From: Larimichthys crocea
Lineage: Eukaryota > Chordata > Actinopteri > Sciaenidae
NCBI RefSeq assembly: GCF_000972845.2
Contig: NC_040018.1
Span: forward strand, 1,593,632-1,657,631
Reading direction: 5' to 3'
DNA: 64,000 nt
The notes under the pieces: model-generated
Database searches by the model: none
Told to the model about the DNA's origin: nothing
The model's input: only the letters and a program-made list of their open reading frames with translations
In this document: in pieces, positions 12,301 through 26,259 of the stretch
Position numbering within the stretch: position 1 is the stretch's first letter
Layout of the letters: the number at the start of each line of letters is the position of its first letter
Made by a program: the position numbers and the translations under genes

Positions 12301-13024
12301 ATTAATATGATACAAATAGATGTTGAATTAACTGACTCTGACTCTTTCAGGTGATTGTGATTTGAAAAAGTAAAGAAAATAATTAAATCAGCAGCTGATT
12401 ATGGATTTTGAGGGTGGAGCTGAGGAAGGCTGAATGAAGCCTGGTAGCTCAAACTTCGGCATAACTTTAACTCTAACCTAATATAATTTAATAAAGACAC
12501 CAAAACTGTTTTTTTAAATTTTTTGTGAAGTTGGACATTTTTTTTTATAAAATAGGTGCTTATGGAAGTTGACTTGTTCTGTAGACTTGTTCAAGAGGCC
12601 ATCGAAGGAACCGCAGTTTTTGGCATTTCTGCATTGACCTCACTTTACAGTCACAGAGGTTGCTGCTTAAGTATCAATTAACTAATTAAAAGGAAGGAGG
12701 TCACACCTGCCAGCATTAAGTGACCCAAAACACACCATGTTGTGTGATCAACAGGTGCATGCTGGGTCTGTCCAAAAGTGCTCATGGTCCTCCTGCAGCG
12801 ACTTCTATATTTAGAGTTGTGCAGGATCTTTTTTCTGTTGTTTGTGACTGTGTCACAGACGTGACTGCTCAAAAGTAGCACATGGGCGCATTATGTATTG
12901 AGAATGAGCGAGCAGAGAAGTTGAGCCTAAAGCGGACAGAGGAGACTCTTGTTCAGACAGGTGAGTACAACAACAAACTCACTGATGATTGTAACTTTAG
13001 ATGGAGAACATCAACAACCACTGT

Positions 13025-13037
13025 GTTGCCTAGCAAC
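13025..13037. promoter_or_regulatory. Palindromic RFX X-box motif
   Basis: GTTGCCTAGCAAC is a near-perfect two-half-site X-box (GTTGC-CTA-GCAAC), the high-affinity form for RFX dimers. It is 5 bp from a 33-bp GT repeat. It lies about 2.2 kb beyond the cyp19a1a stop codon and could act as a distal element for any gene in the block. Evidence is motif identity only. Confidence 0.45.
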
Positions 13038-13041
13038 ATAG

Positions 13042-13042
<1 letters not shown>

Positions 13043-13075
<33 letters not shown>
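13043..13075 (+). repeat. (GT)n microsatellite
   Basis: About 33 bp of GT dinucleotides immediately following the X-box palindrome. Confidence 0.95.
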
Positions 13076-13076
<1 letters not shown>

Positions 13077-14017
13077 GGCAAGTAAGCTATGCAGTGTGCA
13101 AAAACCGCAGGCTCTCTTTTTGCTTTAATTGTTTGTGTGTTTGTGGCTGTAGCTGCTGTCAGTTTGTGTTGTCTGCTCTGGTGACGCTGCATGATGCTGT
13201 GTCCTCTTCTTCTGGTTAATTGTATGTTTGTAACTGATAATCAGACTGCAGATGTCTATAGAAAAGGAATTTATTGGTGGTTTGGACATAAAGGATCAAT
13301 GGTGCAGCTCACACTCGGAGGAAAGACATGGTGTTGCTCCTCTAGTGCATCAGTTGACATGATGATACACTTATTTTTGTAGCCTAAAGGCGTTCTTCTT
13401 TGAGTCAATAATTCCACCATATACTGTAACATTATCATTATCATGATCCCACTTTTGAGCAAGTAATCTAGCGCTCTTTCCAGACAGACAGACAGATGAC
13501 GGTGATTGAAAATGATTTATTAGGCCCATATGCGAGGAAGCGGTAATTAAAGCATGTTTTCACCCTGAAGCTACTGTACACTGTAGTAAGTGCTAACAAA
13601 TATGACAGATGTTGTTGATAGTGGCACTTTAAGACAATTGAAACAGATATTACATGTTTTTTTCTCTCGGTCTGAAACTTAAACCGCCACATCTGTTGAT
13701 GCCTGTGTGGCCTCATCACTAGCTGCTCAGCCTTTAGTCATCCACGACAGAGTACTGATTCATAATAAATTCTGGTTAGAAGAGCACCAGTGGAGAATGA
13801 GAGATTCATTGGATATTCAGCTTGATATTTCCCAGAATTCTTATGAATGTGACTTTTTCCCCCCTGGTAAACGTACAAGATTCATTTAACAAAGCGCAGT
13901 CAGAGCCACCGCAGTGTACGTGAGATGATTTCTATTCTGATTGGAGGACAGGGATGAGATTGAGGTTAATTAGAATATAGTGAGTCATTTGCTATATCCT
14001 GCAAGGAACAGCCTGTG

Positions 14018-14019
<2 letters not shown>

Positions 14020-14050
<31 letters not shown>
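14020..14050 (+). repeat. (CA)n microsatellite
   Basis: About 31 bp of CA dinucleotides in the spacer 3' of cyp19a1a. Confidence 0.95.
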
Positions 14051-14054
<4 letters not shown>

Positions 14055-15019
14055 CACAGAGAATATTTTGTGTAAAAAAACATAGATATGACCAAGCTTC
14101 AGTCTCAAGTCACATACTGTCACAGTTCACCTACATTAGACATCAGGTAAGCCTGTTGCTGAGGTAGTGAAATGGTCGATTGCAGATATTGATCGGCCGA
14201 CCAAGCATATGTGTGCGTGTTTTTCCTGACAGACTCTCCATCTCTCTGCAATCAGCACAAGCTGCAGCTCCCAGGTGGTTGTGTGTCAGTGAAACCGAGA
14301 GTGAGACTCTTATTTTAGATGTTTCACTCTTTTGCATCACTCACACACAGCTGATGTTCGACATCTCTGGAGGAACTGCACCGCACAGCAAAAAACAAAA
14401 CAAAAATATCTTTCTCTTAGTTAGTTTCTTCCTTAATACTCCCATCTCTGTTTCTTTCAAACACACACAATTAAACAAACATGTTTGCAAGTAGATCTCT
14501 TTCAGGTCTTGCAGCAAAAATCCTTCGAGTGGTCCTGGTGTTTGGAGAGTGGAGGCGATACAAATTGAAACATCTGTGTGTGAAATGTATTGCCACGTTT
14601 AGCCCAGAGGCAGAGCAATTGAACATAGTGAACAGATTGGTTGCTATATTTGGCTGTGCTGAAGAGCACTTCATTGTCTTATGTGCTGCAGTGCCCCCTC
14701 CGGGCCAATATTTGCAAATGCGGAATTAGAGGAAAAGATGAGATGAAGATTTTCCATCGCTATGTCTAAAATGCAAACATTATTCCTGCTCCTTTGTCTG
14801 TGGCTTTTAAAGTTTAAAGAGTTGTCCTCATGCAAGTCTGTGTTCTTATAATTAAAATAAACTTTAGAGCACCTTCTTTACAAAACAGAGAGGATGGAAG
14901 TGAAATAATAAACAATGATGAGTTCATTTTTGAGAAGTGTGTTGGTGTACCTTACTTGGAAATTCTCTAAAAAATAAAAAATAATGAGACAATACACAAT
15001 ATTGGCACAATAATTTACA

Positions 15020-15025
15020 TTTATT
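15020..15025 (-). terminator. Candidate poly(A) signal of cyp19a1a
   Basis: TTTATT on the plus strand reads AATAAA in transcript sense, about 230 nt beyond the stop codon at 15254. It is the first canonical hexamer I found downstream of the stop, which gives a short 3' UTR. The UTR contains the TAA-type trinucleotide repeat at 15185-15232. Confidence 0.55.
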
Positions 15026-15184
15026 GCCCAAATTTACATTTTACAATTCATAAAGTTCCAGGTAGAAATACAATTTTAATACATACAATATATAAAAGTT
15101 AACTTTCTACAGTGATATAACAATATAAATGAAGTAAGTGAGATCAAATAGTATATATTCTGTATAAATGAAGAAAACAACAAC

Positions 15185-15232
<48 letters not shown>
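15185..15232 (-). repeat. (TTA)n trinucleotide repeat in the cyp19a1a 3' UTR
   Basis: Sixteen or so AAT units on the plus strand, read as TTA repeats in the cyp19a1a transcript about 22 nt after the stop codon. AU-rich tracts in 3' UTRs can affect mRNA stability, and this one is probably polymorphic in length. Confidence 0.9.
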
Positions 15233-15234
<2 letters not shown>

Positions 15235-15253
15235 TAAAGGCTCAGAGTCTCTC

Positions 15254-18091
<2,838 letters not shown>

Positions 18092-18161
18092 AAGAAGGCA
18101 GATTTAAAACAACCTTCACACGGCCTCACAAACCCCAAAACGACCTCTCGGTAATGAAAGC

Positions 18162-18168
18162 TGACTCA
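18162..18168 (-). promoter_or_regulatory. AP-1 motif near the cyp19a1a start site
   Basis: TGACTCA (TGAGTCA in transcript sense), a perfect AP-1 core, lies about 20 bp downstream of the TATA box, close to the expected transcription start. Motif match only. Confidence 0.35.
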
Positions 18169-18184
18169 ACAATCGGAGCTTTCT

Positions 18185-18193
18185 CTTTATATG
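18185..18193 (-). promoter_or_regulatory. TATA box of cyp19a1a
   Basis: CATATAAAG in transcript sense. It lies about 95 bp upstream of the ATG at 18091, which predicts transcription start near 18155-18162 and a 5' UTR of roughly 65-70 nt. Vertebrate gonadal aromatase promoters are typically TATA-driven with a short leader, as here. Confidence 0.75.
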
Positions 18194-18213
18194 TGGACTG
18201 AGCTGGTTACGAG

Positions 18214-18280
18214 CCAGGTCAGGACATAGCAAAAGCCACAACAGAAGAGGAAGATGTAAACAATACACTTCTAACCTTGA
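18214..18280 (-). promoter_or_regulatory. cyp19a1a proximal element cluster (nuclear receptor half-site, forkhead, SF-1-like)
   Basis: Within 90 bp upstream of the TATA box are three candidate sites. CCAGGTCA on the plus strand (18214-18221) is an AGGTCA half-site. TGTAAACA on the plus strand (18255-18262) is a perfect forkhead core, overlapping a Sox-like AACAAT. TCAAGGTTA in transcript sense (18280-18272) is one base from the SF-1 consensus YCAAGGYCA. In fish, Foxl2 and Nr5a1 are established activators of cyp19a1a through such sites. Functional use here is inferred. Confidence 0.6.
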
Positions 18281-19169
18281 GGGGTTGGAGTTGTGCCCAT
18301 ATCCTTGAGTCTACCAGACTGAGTTCACTGTGTACATGTAATGCAATCCACCGTTGAAGCTTTTATCCTTTCTATCTTGTACTTGACATTTTGGAGATGA
18401 GATGCAAGCTTTGCTACTCCTTTGAACATCAAAAGAAACCAATTGGAAATCCTACAAAAGAGCACTTGTCCTATGAACATCTGTGTTATCAATATTATTG
18501 TTTTCACTAAAGAGAAGATAGATATGGGGAATCTGGAATTAAATGCTGCTTTTGAAAATGTTCACTGCCACCGCAATCTCTTTAAAAGTTCAGGTTACTT
18601 TTAAAGAGATCAATTTAAGGGATTATTTATAATTATACATACAGTTTTTGTGATCACTCACAGATTCATCCATCAGACTACCAGTAGATGGAGAAGCAGA
18701 GCTGCGAGGCATTAAACAGCGTGTTTAAATTTACTCCAACATGATAAAGTTACCATATCATATAGAGCACACTGAGTATTATGAGGCAATAATGATTCAA
18801 ACACAAATTATAAATAAAGTCTATAGATGAAGCCAGGAAATGATCTGGTTGCACAGCAGACATTTTGACTGCTGCAGTGAGACAAACAGGGAAGAACGGT
18901 AACGACGTCTCAGTTTCATTAAGTGTCACAGAAACAGTGACAGTGAACCAGCAAACACAATAACATGTCCTCCCCTACGTGGACTGTAGCTATCATTAAA
19001 CCACGTCAAAGTGTCTGCTGTGCAACCACTCCACTGGGTTGATGTATTATATAAGACATGGGTTTATATAATTGCCACCATAACTATGGAAATTTCAACA
19101 GTAAAATTAGTTTTAGACCCAAAACCATTAAACTTGATTATTTTCAGGCCAAGAAAGTGAAGAGATAAA

Positions 19170-19330
19170 CCAATCCAATCCACTTTATTTATATAGCACG
19201 ATTTATAGCAAGCACAAGAACAACAAAATAACAAAATAAAACACAATAAATAACACAATAGAAACACAATAAAAAACATGAAGTAGATAATAGAAAGATA
19301 AAAAAACAATAAAATAAAATAAATAAAAAG
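19170..19330. repeat. Probable dispersed teleost repeat with A-rich tail
   Basis: The phrase 'aatccaatccactttattta' followed by 'tatagcac' and then a long AAC/AAAT-rich tail matches a motif I know from many teleost interspersed repeats. Boundaries and family are not determined. Confidence 0.45.
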
Positions 19331-21626
19331 CACAAATAAAAGATAAACGTATATATTTATATTAAAAGTCTCTTGTAACATATATACATATCCATTATAA
19401 ACAATCAGACCTCCCCTCCCAAAAAAAAGAAAAAAAACTAAACTAAGCAAATATGTTTGTTTCATTTTTACTAATAATTACTCTTACTTAGGCCTTTATT
19501 GCATGTTGCTTCGAATTTATTTATTTATTTATTTGCATACACATTAAACTGCTTAAAATGAAAAAGACACTTGTAAACAACAATCAACAACAATAAAAAC
19601 AAAGAAATGAGTGAAGAATATAGTTCATATTGGCCATGTCTCTGTTCCATCCTCTCTATTATTATATGAATGAATCCCAAACTTCTATAAACTACAAACT
19701 CTTCTACTCTTGACTTTTAAGTCCATATGGATTTATTTTATTTTATTTTCCAATTTGTGACAAAGCCAACGCTGTTTGGCTTTATCTCCGCCGCCGTGCC
19801 ATTTGCTCATTTTGTATAAAGGATTCTGTGAATTCACTCACCGCCCACACTCGAGTCCAAGAATGCGAATTGTTCAAATGGTCGACTGTCTGCTGAGGCC
19901 CAGCCTTGATAAATGCCCTGTATGATGGACCTAGATTGTTCCGCATGATTAGGCAGACCCCACCCCCCAACACCACCACCACCACCACCATTTCTCCCGA
20001 AAACAGATGTTAATGTAACCTTGTCTCTGGGCTCTGTTGTTGTGGTCAACCACATCTTTGTCTCCGCCGCATGTGTAGGGAGTTGTCTAGAAGTGACAAA
20101 CAAGATTGATTGAACACTAAAGAAAAGAAGAAACTAAATGTCAGAATATGCACAATGCTGGAAGAGAATTTTTATATCCTACAACTTATACATCATTAAT
20201 CTGTTAATATATGTTTTGCTAATACAGGAATTTCCACATGTATCCTGACAACTGTTGGACGAGTATGACAGAAAAAGTTAACATGGGATCATCAAAGACA
20301 AAGAGACATAATGACAGCTAGAAGATGAACCACTTCTCTCACAACACTTGGTTACACATAGTTATGGAATAAAAACAGTAAACTTGTTTTCTTTGGTGTA
20401 TTCTTTTAATCTTTATGACATAACGTTGCTGAATTGTGGGCTAATAATAATATATCTTTTAAACGTGTGAAATGTCAGATAACTGTGAAGAAAATCTCTT
20501 TGAAACAAAGGGAAGAGTCGAAAGGGAGGATACAGTTTGTAGGAAGACATGTCAGCTCATCTGGCTGTCCTTGGCCTGTAGCAGTAAGATGGACACAAAG
20601 AGTATAAGAGCAGCTGCACCTCAGAAAGAAAACAGACCCAGAAAAGGCCAGACACCAGCGGTCGGAGGATTTTCAGGGATGTGGACATATTCACACCACA
20701 TGGTTCATGTTAATGGATCTGGAGCACAGTGAATGGCAGACAGCAAATAGAATGAACTCAGTGCTCTTAGGACTGTACGTGCATACACATCTGCACATCT
20801 GTCCAACAACTGGCTATCAGTGACCTACAGCCTCAGGCAGGAGCCCACAGAACATGCATGTGATTGTGTGTACACACAATAGTTATGTGGGGCATAACAT
20901 GGCTGAAAGAGCGTGCACATCAGGTCAGCTACATGACTCACCAGAGAGGCCGGTTAACAGACCTATTGAAACACTTTATTGTTTCTGAAGTAATTACAGA
21001 AGAAAAGTTAGAAAAGTTAGAAAAAAAAAAACACACAGTACCAATTACCTATCAAAGTGAAGGATGCTTCAAATGCCCCGAGCTGATATGTTTTGAGCTA
21101 AACTGTCATTTTTCTGTTGTAGTGTCGCTTGTCTGGCCCAAATCGAAGCGATAGAAATGGGTCATCAGTCGCAGTTGGTGGTTGGAAGCTGTGAGGATGT
21201 GACAAGGACTCAGCGCCTAGGAGGAGATATGAATAGAAGATACAGGAGTTGGATAAGAGAAGTCATGAAGCAGTGAAAACTACAGCCTGATGATGTTATT
21301 GCACTTTGAGGTCATGTATTTTTTATTTTATTTAAGATTATAACAAAAAATCCAAGTACATAAACATCTATGACCAGTCAGTTTGTCTGGTGTAATGCAT
21401 GCTTTCATTTGTTATGTATGTGAGTGCTTTCATGCGTATATCATACATATGTGCATGTCTGTGTGTGTGTGTGCGTGTGTGTGTTGTGATGTCAGTCTGC
21501 CCACGGCGGCGCAGTAGAATGGGTTGTGCTGAATTTAAATCAGGTGACTGAACAGGCGGGGGTTTCTTCCCAGACAAACCCAGGAGATTGTGTAATGCCC
21601 ACTCCTACATTACTGGTTTGAATGTG

Positions 21627-21630
<4 letters not shown>

Positions 21631-21671
<41 letters not shown>
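21631..21671 (+). repeat. (CA)n microsatellite upstream of gldn
   Basis: About 40 bp of CA dinucleotides, roughly 300 bp upstream of the gldn start codon. Confidence 0.95.
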
Positions 21672-21678
<7 letters not shown>

Positions 21679-21964
21679 GCCCCTTCTCCACTTGGCGAAC
21701 AACACAACAAGCACTGTATTTACCAGTCTGCCTTCAGATAGACCACCCGGGTGGAGCACGGACACTGAAGCTGACTGGACCTTGAATTCTGGACAGGACC
21801 TTGAATTTCAGCAAAGGACTTCCTTCATGTTGGATTAGTTTAGCTTTAGTTGGTTTGATTAGATTTTTGGTGGCAGCATCTTGGGCCACAAGGTCATAAA
21901 ATTTGGACTTTCTCTGTCCATCCTTTTCTATTCACTGCTGTGCCGGAATTAAATTCCTCCGTGA

Positions 21965-24900
21965 ATGCTGAGGTTGGTGGGTGACCCCCAGAAGAGAGGA
22001 AGTGAAGTGGTAACCATGTGGATCCCGACCCCCAGCATGACTCTCCCTCAGCGGGTGGTGCTGTATGGGACGTGTGTTGTGGCATTGATGAACTCCGTGG
22101 GCCTTCTGGTGCTCCTGGTCCAGCAGAATCAGCAACGTACCTGGCTGGAGCAGACAGATGCAAGGCTGACAGAGGTGGAGCAGAGCTCTGTGGTTGAGTT
22201 CCTCCAGGAGGTGCCAAGAGGAGCGGCTGGGATGCGAAAGAGTGCAGGAGAGGACCCGCAGTACCAGTACCAATACCAGTACTCCAGGAATAAGAGAAGT
22301 CAACAGCTGGAGAAGGGGCTGATGCAGGAGCTTCACCACGGGGAGGGAGAGGAGCACCATCAGCAGGAGGTCAGCCAGGAAGTGGGAGAGGAGATGGAGA
22401 AGAAGATGAAGCATGATCTGAAGCACAAGCACCGACACAGCCAGAGTTACCACAAGGCTCATGTGCAGGACGACATGATGATGATGATGACTTACTCCAT
22501 GGTCCCGGTGAGATGAAACACCTGCTGATGGATTGCATATGAGAGAGAGAGTGATGGAGTACAGGCAAATACCTTTATGAATACTGTACATTTACTGTGC
22601 ATATACTGTGCATTTTATGCTTCTAACCACAACCTTTAAGAGCAAAATATGAATATGTTTTACTTCACATTTATTTGACAGCTTTGGAGATCATGTTTCT
22701 ACATACAAATCATGATCAGTTCATGAAGTATGATGCATTATTTCTAAAGACTAAACAGCCTCACCGTATTTAGAACAATACAGAAAATGTTTCTTATATG
22801 ATAATGAAAATAAAAATAAAAACAACCTTAATGCACATTCTGCTGCATGACTACTTTAACCTTTGATCTTTTAAGTTTATTTTGTTGATAATTTTACTAT
22901 TTTGGATATTATTTATGTATCATAAATGGAATATTTTATAGTGGTGTGGCTTAGGTAAAGGATCTGAATACTTTCTCCACAAGTGGTGATTTTATTCCAG
23001 CCCTGTGGCTGAAATTTAATACATCGCATCTAAGTATTTAAGTTATATTTTGATATTTTTTCTTTCTCTTCAGATCAAATTGTTGATTGACATTTGCAAC
23101 AGCACCAAGGGAGTCTGCATAGCTGGTATATCTCATACTCTACATATACATTTTAAACTACTCAAAATATGACTTTATAGTATCTAATATCCTCAAATCT
23201 TCTGTTGCAGGACCTCCAGGACCGCCTGGTAAGTGAACCCTAAATTCTGGATTTCTGGATTTAAATTTAAAATCTAGCCGTGATGTCTCCTTTGTGCTTT
23301 AGTGACCCATATCTTTGCTGAACGTGTTTTCCACTCAGCCCAAGGTGAAGATTTTTTGTGTTACTTGTAGGTTTGCCTGGTGTGGATGGTATGCCCGGCC
23401 ACAATGGGACTGATGGAGTGAATGGACTGCCTGGGGCTGATGGGAAAAAAGGAAAGAAAGGTAAGGAAGACTCTATTCTGCTTTTACTCGCCGTCCATTT
23501 TTTATTAACACCTCAGGCGATGCTGGCCATTTGAGTGAAGAATTACTGGTACAATGTAACAGTCAAAGGGCTGAGTGTAACCTGGGGTTAAAAATACCAA
23601 AATAAAAGTCACCTAAAAAGACACAAAGTCAAAATATACCAACACACTGTCCATCCATCCATGTATCATGATGATGTCAGATTATATTCACTGTGGATTC
23701 TGCCTGTAATTCACAAATGACTGAAGAGGTTGGAACAGCTGCCTTTCTGTCACATTCTCAGAAAATATTATTCATCTCTGCGGTTTTGGGCTCCGGCTAA
23801 ATGAACCAGAAATATTCTCCCACTTCAACTCTTTTCTCCTCCACAGTGGATGGCATGATTCACCCGAACAAGTCAATGGAATAATTCATGGTTTTAACAA
23901 TAGGGAAAAGTGTATTGAGTTTATGAATGCAGTCTTAGAGCTATTTTCCATAATGTCCTCCTTCGGGGCCGCCAGGTGACAAAGGAGACCCGGGTGAACG
24001 AGGAGAGCGTGGAGAGTCCGGTCTGCCTGGAGAGAATGGACAGCCATCTAATGATGTCATTATCGAGGGCAAGTAGAGTTTCAATTTTAACTTGGATGTT
24101 AAGACATCAGCTCTGGTCAAAGTGAATGTGCTTCTTTTTTTTTTATACCCAGAGGTTTTAGATCCTTTCTTCTTTGTACAGGGCCTCCTGGTCCTCCTGG
24201 TCCTCCGGGACCTCCTGGGCTCATGGGCCCTCCCGGACCTCCTGGGCCTCAGGGACCTCCCAGAACAAGGCACCACAGAGCCAACCTTCAGGCTGCTCAG
24301 ACTATGGGTATGAGGCTTTTGTTGAATGATATAAGACATTAACTGTTGGAAGATGGAAAGTTAATTCTTTACTTTGGAAATTGTTTAGTTTTGTTCATGA
24401 TCTTCCTCAGCAGAAATAAAAGGACTCTTCATCTAAGTCCTTAAAAGTGTTCAGAAAGCTACTTTAAGAAAAAAAGACATTTAAACGTGTAACTACAACT
24501 CCATAAAATCTAGTCTACTCCATCTGCTGAGGAAGGGTCACGTGATATGATTAAAAGCTCCAGAACAGCTACTACACAAACCTCACGGTGACAATGTTTT
24601 GTCTATCAGGGCTGTTACAGGCAATCCCAAATGATGAAACATCATTGCTAAAGGAGGCCATGAAACTACATTTGAAGCCTGCTAAGAAGAACGGTATGTT
24701 TTCAGTAGAGCTTCGTCTGCATGTATAATATTGTGCTGTGTGGTAGAGATGTAATCATCTAAGCTTGTTGCTTGTTTTGTTTCTCTGCAGAGTGCCTGAT
24801 TAAATCTCTGATCAACCCCAGGAACATGACAAAGATGGAGACCACATTCGGAGCATGGATGAAAGACACCGCTCGGCTGAACGATGAGCGAATATGGGTG

Positions 24901-25715
24901 GCAGAACACTTTTCTGGTAGGGACTATCAAGCATGGATAGAAAATATCTTGGAATTCAAACGCAGGTCAAGTTTTATGTGTCGAAGCAATGCAGACATTT
25001 TGTTCTCTCGCAGGTCGTATGGTGAAGGCGTATAATAGCATCGGCTCCTTTCAGAACGGCAGCAGTGACATGGTGGACGTTAGAAAGTTCTACCAAGGCT
25101 GCGGCCACGCTGTTCACAACGGCTCCTTCTATTATCACATCGCCGGCACATCCAACATTGCCAAGTAAGCAGACGGATGCAGAGCTTTGCTCCTGTTTCC
25201 ATTTATCCCATTGCCTCTGGTAAACAACTTGCTGCTCGTTTGTTCACAGATATGACTTTCAAACCAGGAGGCTTCACACTCTTCCTATAAACAACGCTTT
25301 GTACCACAACTTCGGCTACCTGCTCCACAACTCCAAGACCTACTTCAAAATGGCAGCAGATGAGAACGGCTTGTGGCTGATCTTTGCCTCAAGTGTGGAT
25401 GAGAGCATCATGGTGGGCCAGCTTGACCAGAAGACCTTCTCTATCACCTCCTACATAAACACCACCTACCCACGCACCAAGGCGGGTAATGCCTTCATCG
25501 CCTGTGGAGTCCTGTATGTCACAGACACCAAAGACACCAGAGTCACCTTCGCTTACGACCTGCTGAAGGGTAAACCGGTCAATGTGACCTTTGATTTGAG
25601 GCCTCCGGGTGGTGTGCTGGCGATGCTTTCCTACAGCCCCAAAGACAGACACCTGTACGTGTGGGACCACAGCTACGTCAGGCTCTACGTCGTCCACTTC
25701 ATCTCTGATGAGTGA
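21965..25715 (+). CDS. gldn: Gliomedin (ten coding exons)
   Basis: Type II membrane protein of myelinating Schwann cells that is shed and clusters neurofascin and NrCAM at nodes of Ranvier. Exons: 21965-22507, 23074-23125, 23211-23228, 23371-23460, 23976-24068, 24182-24307, 24610-24693, 24791-24916, 25014-25164, 25250-25715. Total 1749 nt, 582 aa, with frame kept throughout. Domains in order are a short cytoplasmic tail, a signal anchor (about residues 31-52), a furin-type site RNKR (108-111), a His/Glu-rich stretch, [19 protein letters not shown], Gly-X-Y collagen repeats (about 199-320), and a C-terminal olfactomedin domain (about 336-581). Human GLDN, as I recall it, shares [20 protein letters not shown] and the olfactomedin phrases YVTDTKD and [11 protein letters not shown] 22016 has a better context (A at -3) and could be the true start, shortening the protein by 17 residues. 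Intron 5 appears to be GC-AG. Confidence 0.95.
22650..22988. mobile_element. Truncated hAT-like element in gldn intron 1
   Basis: The interior and right end resemble the element at 6552-8368: 'catttatttgacagctttgg', 'tatgatgcatta', then 'gtaaaggatctgaatacttt' ending in 'ctccacaagtg'. The left terminal repeat is not present, so it is a decayed or partial copy. It fills most of the 566-bp first intron of gldn. Confidence 0.6.
23211..23228 (+). other. 18-nt collagen microexon of gldn
   Basis: Between a clear acceptor (TTCTGTTGCAG) and donor (GTAAGTG) lie only 18 nt, read with flanking split bases as Gly-Pro-Pro-Gly-Pro-Pro-Gly. It keeps phase 1 on both sides, like the neighbouring collagen exons, so including or skipping it leaves the Gly-X-Y register intact. 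Confidence 0.85.
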
Positions 25716-26248
25716 GAAACTTACTGTCTGAACGTGACAGACAACAAGCAGACATGACTATTACATAGTGAGAGTAAGAAACGATTTACCCCATCTTTGG
25801 AAATTGGTATAAAAATATTTAGATTTTCAACTTTATTGTCCAGTAGAGCGTTCCTGTCAGATGAAGCTGGAATTATTATTTTTTTAAAATCACTGTCAAT
25901 TGTCAAAAATAATTACTGCTGTATTTATTTGTGATGTACATGTGAGATTTCAGAGGTACTAATGGTGTGAACTTCTTTTTTTATCATTTTGTATCAAACA
26001 ATTTACACAAATTGAACTTATAACTCAACTTTTGTGTATGTTTGTGTTGTAAGTTGTTAAGATTATTTAGCGTATTTGCATGGCAGTTTATCTTTTATGT
26101 ATTTTTATATAGATGTACATGTCATACCACCTGACATCGTGTCCATAATAGACAGTCCACCTGCCGGCGTATGAATGGAGTAGCGTCGTCTCCGGTTGAT
26201 TATTCCACTTGAGAGAAAAAAGAAACAGCGCCAAAATCACCCTGATGA

Positions 26249-26254
26249 AATAAA
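26249..26254 (+). terminator. Candidate poly(A) signal of gldn
   Basis: AATAAA, the first canonical hexamer I found after the gldn stop codon, giving a 3' UTR of about 550 nt. It faces the dmxl2 signal at 26260-26265. Confidence 0.65.
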
Positions 26255-26259
26255 AAGAA

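Larger units (their letters stand above)
12301..15019. other. Intergenic spacer 3' of cyp19a1a, no gene seen
   Basis: Contains an RFX-type X-box (13025-13037) next to a GT repeat (13043-13075), and a CA repeat (14020-14050). Short open frames exist but show no domain, splice structure or homology that I recognise. Confidence 0.55.
18300..21964. other. Divergent intergenic spacer between cyp19a1a and gldn
   Basis: No gene was recognised. The left part would carry further cyp19a1a control sequences. At about 19170-19330 a segment with 'ccactttatttatatagcac' resembles a widespread teleost dispersed repeat, followed by A-rich low-complexity DNA. A CCA repeat lies at 19971-19990 and a CA repeat at 21631-21671. 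The gldn promoter must lie at the right end, but I saw no TATA box. Confidence 0.5.

Noticed and set aside
21932..22591. 219-codon minus-strand frame opposite gldn exon 1
   Set aside because: It is the shadow of the gldn first exon, rich in His/Leu/Ser from the complement of Glu/Gln/Met codons. The plus strand has the conserved protein.
25389..25697. Minus-strand frame opposite the last gldn exon
   Set aside because: Antisense shadow of the olfactomedin coding exon.
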